Part shown: piece after piece, positions 57,071 to 64,000 of the stretch
How positions within the stretch are numbered: the first letter of the stretch is position 1
Layout: every line of letters begins with the position of its first letter
Notes under the pieces: generated by a model
What the model was told of the DNA's origin: nothing
Database searches by the model: none
Seen by the model: the letters and a program-made list of their open reading frames with translations, nothing else
NCBI GenBank assembly: GCA_033439295.1
Contig: JAVTLE010000004.1
Coordinates: 1,612,012-1,676,011 of the forward strand
Direction of reading: 5' to 3'
From: Deuterostichococcus epilithicus
Taxonomy: Eukaryota > Chlorophyta > Trebouxiophyceae > Prasiolales > Stichococcaceae
Length of the DNA: 64,000 nt
Program-made: the position numbers and the translations under genes

Positions 57071-58400
57071 GCACAGGGCGGGTCTGGTAAAAAGGGACAG
57101 GTTGTCCGGCTGCGCGCATGGCCTGAGATACAGAGATGCTGCAGGGACAACCTATTCGAACCCGCCGGCTGTTGCAAGCCCTCGAGAGCTTTAGCGTGGT
57201 GGCGCCAGCGCTCACCCCACTCCTCACCAGGATCCACTTGGACCTGGTGTGTAGTAACCATGCCATGATTCCAGCCCGGCAGCTGCAGGATGGCCATCGT
57301 GAGGCCGCCCAGGAAGGGCAGCTGCTGCAGCACCCGCCTGACCGACAAGACGATGGTGACCACCGTCCAGCAGCGCGACAGGCGCAACGGCGGCACCGCC
57401 AAGCCTGCCGTCACCCACCCCGCCGTCGGTGCGACAGCAACAGGGAGGCAACAGTCTCCTGCCTCAGGTCGCCATACACGGAGCGGTAGGAGGGTGAGGC
57501 CCACAAAACAGGCCGTGCAAGCGGCTAATCTTGACCGGGTAGATGCACTGGGACCGGAACCTGATGCGGGTTTGGCGCAGGTGTTGTCATGCAGACCAGC
57601 CACTAGGGCGAAACCTGCAGCAGCTGCGGCGTTGGGTGTGGCCGCTACAAATGATGTGCGGGATGTGGTCTCGGCAGCTGCTGCACTGTCGTGGGTGCCG
57701 GGATGCTGCCGAGAACGGGTGGGTCTCGGCTACGATATGAAATTGCAGATGGCACTGATGGCATGCTGCCTCCCAGGCCGTCCTCCAGACGCCGGCTTCA
57801 GACATGCACGGTCCCTGAGGAGGTGTCGCTGCTCGCCCCGGCGGCGGGCCTCTTCCTACCCGACCTTGTTGCAAGCATTCAGGTCCCAGATATCCCTGTG
57901 CAGGCTGCTCCTTCGACGTGCCTCACCTCAGGCGGGTGACTTGCTGCGCACGCGCGGGCGCACGCACGCGGGCGCATGCGCATGGCTGCAGTCGCGGCCG
58001 CGGCACCGAGCAGCGGGCTGGCGAGCTACTACCCGCATCGCGGCGCAGGCGACGTCAGGACCGCGACGACGCTTCCTCAGACCGGCCTGGGCCACTCCTA
58101 CAGCTTAGCGACCTTCCCCAGATGCGCCTCCCTCTCCTGTGCGCCGCTCCACCAGGCTGGCGCAACATGCAGCTCAGCGACCTTCCCCAGATGCTCGGCT
58201 CCTGCGGCTGCCGTTTGATACCAGTTAGCAACTTGTCCTTGGTGCTCAGTCACTGCACTCGCTGAACACTGGCGCACCAGGCATGCAGGGCCGATCTTGA
58301 TCAGTCACCCACGCAGCTGCCTCGTTTTGGGAATTCGACACCTTGGTGGGGCACTAAGGCGACGTGAAGACGACGTTCCCACTCATTCATTCAGCTTACT
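57071..58400. other. open but unassigned sequence
   Basis: Long open frames exist on both strands (plus 57290-58108, minus 57022-57603), as expected at high GC. None shows a recognisable motif, signal peptide or phase-consistent splice pattern, so no gene is called; a missing H1 or H2A gene was looked for and not found. Confidence 0.4.
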
Positions 58401-58751
58401 ATGAAGTCATACTGGACCATATTGTATCATCACGATGAACTACCGTTAGACGCCTTATTCGACAATCCAGAGTTTCTGCTGCACTACAATCAGGATGCTC
58501 TTACCCTATACATATCTGGGTGCCCGCAGTTGCACCTGTTTGAAGTTTTCGTCATAAATATTACACCAGAAGATTGCAGAGGCATGTCCAAACAGCTGTG
58601 GCGTGCACTCTACAAGGACGACTGGAACAACGACAATCAGTACGTTGTGCGGTATGGGTCCAGCATAGTAAGGGTGAAGCAGATATACGACTACACCGGA
58701 ATGGAGTCGCTGAAGATCATCAGGCACTCTGTTGCTGAGCCGAACCATTGA
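58401..58751 (+). CDS. uncharacterised 116-aa protein
   Basis: An intact single-exon ORF from ATG to TGA in sequence clearly lower in GC than the neighbouring genes. The product starts MKSYWTILYHHDELPLDALF and ends SLKIIRHSVAEPNH; it is rich in Tyr, Asn, Asp and Ile, predicted soluble, without signal peptide, span or known motif. It ends 25 bases before sequence homologous to the H3 promoter. Codon use unlike neighbours suggests either a foreign or fast-evolving origin. No function can be named. Confidence 0.5.
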   Translation: MKSYWTILYHHDELPLDALFDNPEFLLHYNQDALTLYISGCPQLHLFEVFVINITPEDCRGMSKQLWRALYKDDWNNDNQYVVRYGSSIVRVKQIYDYTGMESLKIIRHSVAEPNH

Positions 58752-58774
58752 GTGGCTGGACCGGTACGTTCCAG

Positions 58775-59075
58775 CTTTCTCAACTTCGCTGCCCCAGGTA
58801 CCCTCCCTGCTCCAGCCTCCAGTTACGCTAGCGACCGACCTATTATTCTGTTGACCACCCCTGCCAGCGCCTTGCGCGGCTGCACGCCAGCCTTGCTGCT
58901 GTATGCCCACTAAAGCTGACGGCCATGTCGTGTTGTCAGAAGGCCGCTGTCCCCTGCAGTGCTGCTGGCCCATCGATCTAGGTTCAATTGATGATCCACA
59001 CCTTTGTTCTCTGCAGGCACAACAATATGGCTCGCACGAAGCAGACGGCCCGCAATTCCACTTGCGGTGGCGGTC
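58775..59075 (+). pseudogene. truncated H3 copy: promoter plus first 12-13 codons
   Basis: Matches 55748-56062 upstream of and into H3, with indels. The coding part keeps MARTKQTAR, then diverges (N at the Lys9 position, then STCGG) and has no H3 body. Same orientation as H3, about 3 kb downstream. Confidence 0.82.
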
Positions 59076-59089
59076 TGTGCGCGCCATTC

Positions 59090-60251
59090 TCTGTAGGCAT
59101 GAACCCAACCCGTATTGACGCTGGGATTTCGTCGCTGTACAACAGTTTGGCAGTCGTAAATACCTAAGGCACAGTGACTGACAAGCGAAACAAACATGCA
59201 CCACATCGACTGTCTTGGAGGCAGCATGATGCCGCGGGCATGAGAATTGATGTGGGTTGCCCCGGCGCTGTGGCATCACACCATGCCATTTTCTGCCACT
59301 GTTATTGACTCGTGCCGAGGGCGAGTCTGATGGTTTTATAAACAAACACAACAATGGGCGTTCGCCGGGGGCGAGACGCGAGTTTGATCGAAAGGGGCCA
59401 GTCGAAAGGGAGTAGCCAGGTCGCTAATCAGGGCGGCCGAGGAATGCATCACAGCACCGGGCAGCACCCTGTAGCGAAAACGGCTACAGCATGACACATC
59501 GCAGCATGCAGCAGCTGGCATGGCATGCTCGTGCTATTACGATCGCAGACTCATACAGATAGCAAATCAGCACGCTCCAGGACAATCACGGCTCGGGGTA
59601 AGGGCAAAAATCTTGAAAATGTGCATGAGCGTCAGCGCAACGTGAGTTTCCACGCCAAAAGCACTCCCACGTCACTGCAGAAGCATTTGTGACATGTGCT
59701 GAAACGAGCAAGCGCGATTTCCAGCTCGGCTGCCAAGCATCCCCGACCAGGCACAGCCAGGAGGATGGCTGAGGATTCAAAAGTCCAAATTTCCCCCCCG
59801 TCGTTGATCCTTTCGGAACGCCCCTTTTGCAACCTGCTGCAGCGCGCAGCGGCTGCCAGCTGCAGCATCCGTGCAACCTGCCAGCGGACCGCTCTGCAGC
59901 CCGAAAGCTTCCAATGACAGTCTGCGTCTGGCATTCACGAATATCACCCTCGTTAAAGGACCAGAGGAGTTAGGACCAGAATTATCCCCCGTTCTATGGA
60001 AAATCGTACTAAGGGCGCGGAAACGATTCTTACATCAACTCGCCAAACCTTACAACGCCGGCTGCCGGGGTGCCGTTCGCACGACCGGCCGCGGCGCGAG
60101 GCGCCTGCCTCTCGCAATATCTGCAGACTGTCCCAAGGAACAGCTGACAGACCACGGAAGACCTGAAGACGGATACTGACACCGGCAGCAGGCGTAAGAG
60201 GTTTCCCGTCGACGACTCTTAGGGTTTACTACGGCCAGGCGGAAAACTTGA
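59090..60251. other. no gene; dispersed repeat copy 2 at about 59115-59300
   Basis: The first part resembles the segment after H3 (56870-57060). The rest, to 60251, shows no signature. Confidence 0.45.
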
Positions 60252-61703
60252 GTGCATAAGTTTGAATCACCGAAGGTGATCAAACCAACAGGAACTTCCG
60301 CCCCGTCTGCTGGCCCAACATCCTGCATCGTTCCAGCCATTTTGAAACATTTGCTTGCATACTCACAACAGTCAGCAGCTAGACCATTCTTAGAGTTGTG
60401 TCGAGTGGATGTATCACGCAGGGGCCCTTGCCGGATTCGGGAAGAACCCCACGTGATCCCAGCTTCTCAGGCATGTTCCTGTGGGTCGCTAGCTGCCGAT
60501 ATACGCAGAGTCTGCAACGCCGTGAAGGCTCAGCTGGCACGCATCACGCAGCACGACCCCTCACGAGTTTCAGGCGCAGCTGCATATCTCGCCTGGATCA
60601 CAGGCGCCAACACGACTGCCTGCGAGGTGCGCTTCTCCGAGATAAACGGTTGACATCGCAGCTCAGACTGTTGCCTGGCCGAGGCGACCTGCAAGCTGCA
60701 CTCTGCCTTGCTTGCAGCACTCAGTTGGCGCCGGCCTTCCCTCGCATAGGCTACCGAGGATGCACAGCCCTGCAGCGCCGCCGATGAGGGTGGGATGACG
60801 GCATCGGCAGACAAAAGGCGTGCACGCAATGCGGCACGAGCTTCTCACTATCCTACTTCCCGCGTGTCACGTCGCAGCCGGACGGGCACCGTGCACTGCT
60901 TCGCGTGCCGGCAAGAGGTGGGGCACATTGCCAAGCCGCCCCGCCGGTGCGCCCAGCTGATCAGCTGCTGCTGGAAAAGTGCCCTTGCGTCGCAATGATG
61001 ATTTGGACTGCATCTGCAGCGCACTGGACTCGCATAAAACAGTACCGTAGTATATGCTGCATTCGAGCTCAGTCAGCGAGCTCAGCAGCAGTGTGACTGG
61101 CCATGTGGCGTCTGCAGGGTGGACGAACACGAGCTTTCGCCAGCAGACGAGCTTCGAACCTGCAGCAGATGCAAAACAGCAACTGCACGCGGCATTCTTT
61201 ACGCTAGAAGGCATGCTGCTTGGCGGCCGAGAGCGCACATGTCTCGCATGCAGAGCTAAGCAAGAGCATGAATACAGCAGGCGGGTTGCAGCGGTTCCGG
61301 AGGCCAAGCGGTGCAGCTGCTGCGGGGAGGTGCGGCCAGCGGCGCAGTTCCCCCAGAAAAGGCAGCCCCCGATTGCCTGGCTGGGTACTGCCTCCAGTGC
61401 CAGTGGGCGTATGACCGGGCCGCGAACGTAAGCAGCCTCTCATCAGCGTGTCTGTGGCCGCAAACACATGTGTGACGTGCGGGGGCAGCCTGCCAGCTGC
61501 CGACTTCCATGCCGATGCAAGGTGTGCCTCGGTGTTATACCCCTGCAGCTCATTCTTTGGTGTCTGTGGTCGTCGGCGCCGCATGCAAGACGGCCTACAG
61601 CTTCAAGGCAGCGCGTGAACTCATGCATGCTCTTTTGGGGAGCTATGGTGTGGCCATCGCTGCACTACTGAATCTGCTGCTGGTTGTGCGTCCAGGAGCG
61701 TAG
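60252..61703 (+). CDS. putative zinc-ribbon repeat protein, possibly decayed
   Basis: Seven Cys-x2-Cys half-sites lie in order on the plus strand: 60821 (CTQC), 60897 (CFAC), 61161 (CSRC), 61240 (CLAC), 61312 (CSCC), 61389 (CLQC), 61469 (CVTC). They pair at 76-79-base spacing, as expected for C-x2-C-x(22)-C-x2-C zinc ribbons repeated every ~150 bases; each first half is followed by a Phe-Pro or Phe-type pattern (SYFPR, AQFPQ, ADFHA). The two halves of each unit fall in different reading frames, so the gene has decayed, carries sequence errors, or is spliced in a way not seen here. An upstream open frame (60252-60653, DIRRVCNAVKAQLARITQHD) may be its first exon. No role can be assigned. Confidence 0.35.
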
Positions 61704-62631
61704 ATGGCCTTCAGTCTAAGTGCCAACCGTGAAAATTGATCCATGTGAAGAGTCTGAGGCGCTGGCAGGGGGCGATGACCCCAGAGAGGTGCCGTGATGA
61801 AGGTAATGCCTGACTGTCCACAGATGCAAAGGGGGTGGCTGTGCTCAAATGGTGAACGTGATGCAAGGTGCTGCAAACGACCTGCCACCATGGCCGCCTT
61901 CCAGATCCGTGCTTCAAGGTGGCGTTCCAGCTGCAGGTCGCCATGGCGCAGCCGCCCGGCAGCGAGTGCGGCAACCTGCTATGAGCGTGCGCGGTCCTTC
62001 CACACCAGCGGCGGCGCTGTGAAGGTGGGCGCGCCGACTGCTGCGCTTGCACATGCTGGCGCCATGCCAGACACCACCAAGGCATGCGGGCTAGCGTATG
62101 CTACGAGCCCTGCTTGTGGCAGTGCTGCGCTCACTCCGATGTTGTCCCAGGCAGCTGTGCAGCCGAGGGCTCAGGCTGTGCGTCTGAGGCACTCGCGTTG
62201 CTTCAATGCAGGTGCAGTGCACGCAACTGCGCTTGCTGCAGGGACACAGGCGAGGCGGTGGCCACCTGGCGGCGCTGCTTCTGGATTGCTGTGATTGGGG
62301 CGGTTGCCCTTAACCAGACCTACTACCTACCGCAGTCAGCTGTTGGCGTCCACGCAAGATTTGCTAGAGGCTGTGTAGCAGTGCTTGGTCGGCTCCAGCA
62401 GCGGTTTGAGCGCGCCTTTGTTTGTCTAGGCAGACACCGGCATTTCCCATTCTTTGAATATTTGCCATCGCACGATGCTGGGCTTTTGTCGCCGTGAGAA
62501 CAACCTTGGGCAATATTGTACCGTCTCTAGGCAAGACAACCTGCAACGCCCTGCAGTTGCAAGCCTGCAGCGCCGCGATGGTTCAACTGGCACAGCATCA
62601 TGGAGTGTGAGCGTCCAGCCGATCTTCTGGT
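61704..62631. other. no gene; dispersed repeat copy 3 at about 62400-62530
   Basis: Contains open frames without signature and, next to H2B, a third diverged copy of the repeat found beyond H3. Confidence 0.45.
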
Positions 62632-62647
62632 GGTGTTTAGAAACACC
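62632..62647 (-). terminator. histone-type 3' mRNA hairpin of H2B
   Basis: GGTGTTTCTAAACACC on the minus strand, 36 bases after the H2B stop; identical in stem and loop to the H4 hairpin. Confidence 0.88.
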
Positions 62648-62682
62648 ATTGTGGTGGAGGCTGGCATGTGCCAACGGCCGCT

Positions 62683-63232
62683 TCAAGCAGAGGTGAACTT
62701 GGTGACGGCCTTGGTGCCCTCAGACACGGCGTGCTTGGCCAGCTCGCCGGGCAGGATGAGGCGCACGGCGGTCTGGATCTCGCGCGACGTCACCGTTGGC
62801 TTCTTGGAGTAGCGCGCCAGCTTGGCCGCCTCCGTCGCGATCTTCTCAAACTGGTCCTGGATGAACGAGTTGAGGATGGAGATGGCCTTGGAGCTGATGC
62901 CGGTGTCTGGGTGCACCTGCTTCAGCACCTGCGGCAGTGGTAGCAGTTGTGCGAAGTCAGTAAAGGTGTTGAAACTGGTCAGGATCGAACCTGCAAGAGT
63001 AGATTCACCGATGATTGCTAGACAGCGCAAACTGCCACAGGACGCCACTGTTGAAGCAGACAGCAGGCTGCGCTGCAATGCAGGACTCCTCCATGACAAG
63101 CAGTGCACCCACCTTGTAGATGTAAATCTTCCAGGACTCCACAGACTTCTTCTTGCCCTTCTTGGCGCCCTTGCCCTTGGGTGCAACCGCCTTGGCTGCC
63201 GCGGGCTTCTTCTCGCTTGTCTTAGGCGCCAT
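62683..63232 (-). CDS. H2B: histone H2B
   Basis: Exon 1 63232-63113, intron, exon 2 62928-62683; 121 aa. The N-tail is [20 protein letters not shown] and Lys-rich; the core has [59 protein letters not shown] and ends [10 protein letters not shown], all standard H2B. The intron lies between IYK and VLK. Confidence 0.98.
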
Positions 63233-63714
63233 GGTGCTCTGCAGCACAGCAGGGTTGGAGTAGGCGGACAGCAGCCGAAACGCAGCTGGCAAGCTCGGCC
63301 TTGCTTGCGATGTGACTGGTGACAGGCATGCACAGCAGCCGCTGTGCGCTCAAGCCTCACTCGCCCCGAGACACCCGTTGCACCAAGCATTCAAATTCCC
63401 AGAGGACTAAGCTTGTTGAACAGGGCAGCACGAAGCTCGGGCGCTCACCTGCTGAAGCAGTAGGGTTGCTGGAGGCGAGTGTGAGAGTTGGGAAGAGAGC
63501 AAGTGACGCTGGCAGCCGGCGCTGGCGCACAAGGCAAACTCACAATGGGAATCTCGAATCCAAGACCACGTTTCGCTTCGAGTGCAGACCAGTATTTCCC
63601 CTTTTCTAAGGGAACCTACATCTGACAACCTTGAAGCCATACAAAGCTCCAATCGCAAGGTTTGCACTCTGCACTTGCACTCGCTCCTGCCTCTCGCAGC
63701 ACATATGCTACCAG
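63233..63714. promoter_or_regulatory. H2B upstream region
   Basis: Divergent space between H2B and the ORF at 63715. No element recognised with confidence. Confidence 0.4.
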
Positions 63715-64000
63715 GATGACAACGGGATTTGCCTTGAGCCGCGAGATTAGGGTGCTCATAGACAACGATCTAGTAGGTGATAACGTTATCAGCTACACCG
63801 GCGACAAGTACGTATTTGCAGTCGTAGTTGGCGACGTGCTCATTGGAATAAAGCACGATACTTCTACAAAGGTAATAGTGAAAAAAAAACGACGTCAGCT
63901 TGGAAGAATTTGTCCAAGATCTACGATGAAGCGTGTCGCAGTTGGACTTGTCCTACTTTCCCCCAGCTCACTCTCCTCCAGCCACCGTGCAACCATATCG
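63715..64000 (+). CDS. uncharacterised short ORF, open at the window end
   Basis: From ATG 63715 the frame reads MTTGFALSREIRVLIDNDLV and VVVGDVLIGIKHDTSTKVIV, then crosses a run of nine A bases (63881-63889). After the run the sequence looks coding-like in the neighbouring frame (NDVSLEEFVQDLR, then a stop), so the A run may be miscounted. AT-richer than neighbours, like the ORF at 58401. Not related to a family I recognise. Confidence 0.4.

Noticed and set aside
57022-58108. Overlapping long open frames on both strands after H3
   Set aside because: High GC gives long chance frames; neither strand shows motifs, signal peptides or consistent splicing.

Overview
This window looks like nuclear DNA of a GC-rich chlorophyte green alga. 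The protein genes are cut by many short GT-AG introns (plus a few likely GC-AG introns). The gene content is green-lineage: a type II metacaspase, a plant-type MTA/SAH nucleosidase, a plant-like mitochondrial calcium uniporter, GT13 N-glycan processing, polyproline/vWA wall-type proteins, intron-bearing core histone genes and a TTTAGGG-like motif. The retained but apparently shortened IFT52 gene would fit a lineage with reduced flagella. The exact class cannot be fixed from sequence alone.

Layout. 1-2143 (+): 3' end of an N-acetylglucosaminyltransferase I gene. 2707-6808 (-): complete 11-exon type II metacaspase. 7404-9827 (+): large helical, HEAT-like protein of unknown function. 11221-12667 (-): mTERF-like organelle protein, 3' end unresolved. 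13884-21601 (-): secreted protein with three vWA domains. 22684-26543 and 28174-33239 (-): tandem paralogues of a Golgi-type GDSM/SGNH (TBL-like) membrane protein. 34604-38461 (+): secreted single-vWA protein with basic and polyproline tracts, sharing its C-terminal domain with the three-vWA protein. 39277-41978 (-): MTA/SAH nucleosidase. 43802-44143 (-): last exon of an unknown membrane protein. 45064-48656 (-): MCU. 49368-51957 (-): phosphatidylinositol synthase. 53297-54730 (+): IFT52-like gene. 54921-63232: histone neighbourhood with H4 (-), H3 (+), H2B (-), a truncated H3 copy, a short AT-richer ORF, a decayed-looking zinc-ribbon repeat gene and a dispersed repeat. 63715-64000: a second unknown short ORF running off the window.

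How genes may work together. Between 13.9 and 38.5 kb lies a block of extracellular-matrix type genes: two vWA wall-type glycoproteins flank two Golgi acyl-transferase/esterase-like paralogues, which suggests (inference only) a shared role in wall assembly or modification.

The most unusual signal is structural. In at least five genes (GT13, TBL-like A, MTA nucleosidase, MCU, PI synthase) the introns hold diverged copies of the edge of the neighbouring exon together with its splice site. Copies of exon 5' edges lie upstream and copies of exon 3' edges lie downstream of the intact exon. This is the geometry expected from repeated small tandem duplications across splice junctions. All splice models below were derived by eye from reading frame, phase and family conservation.
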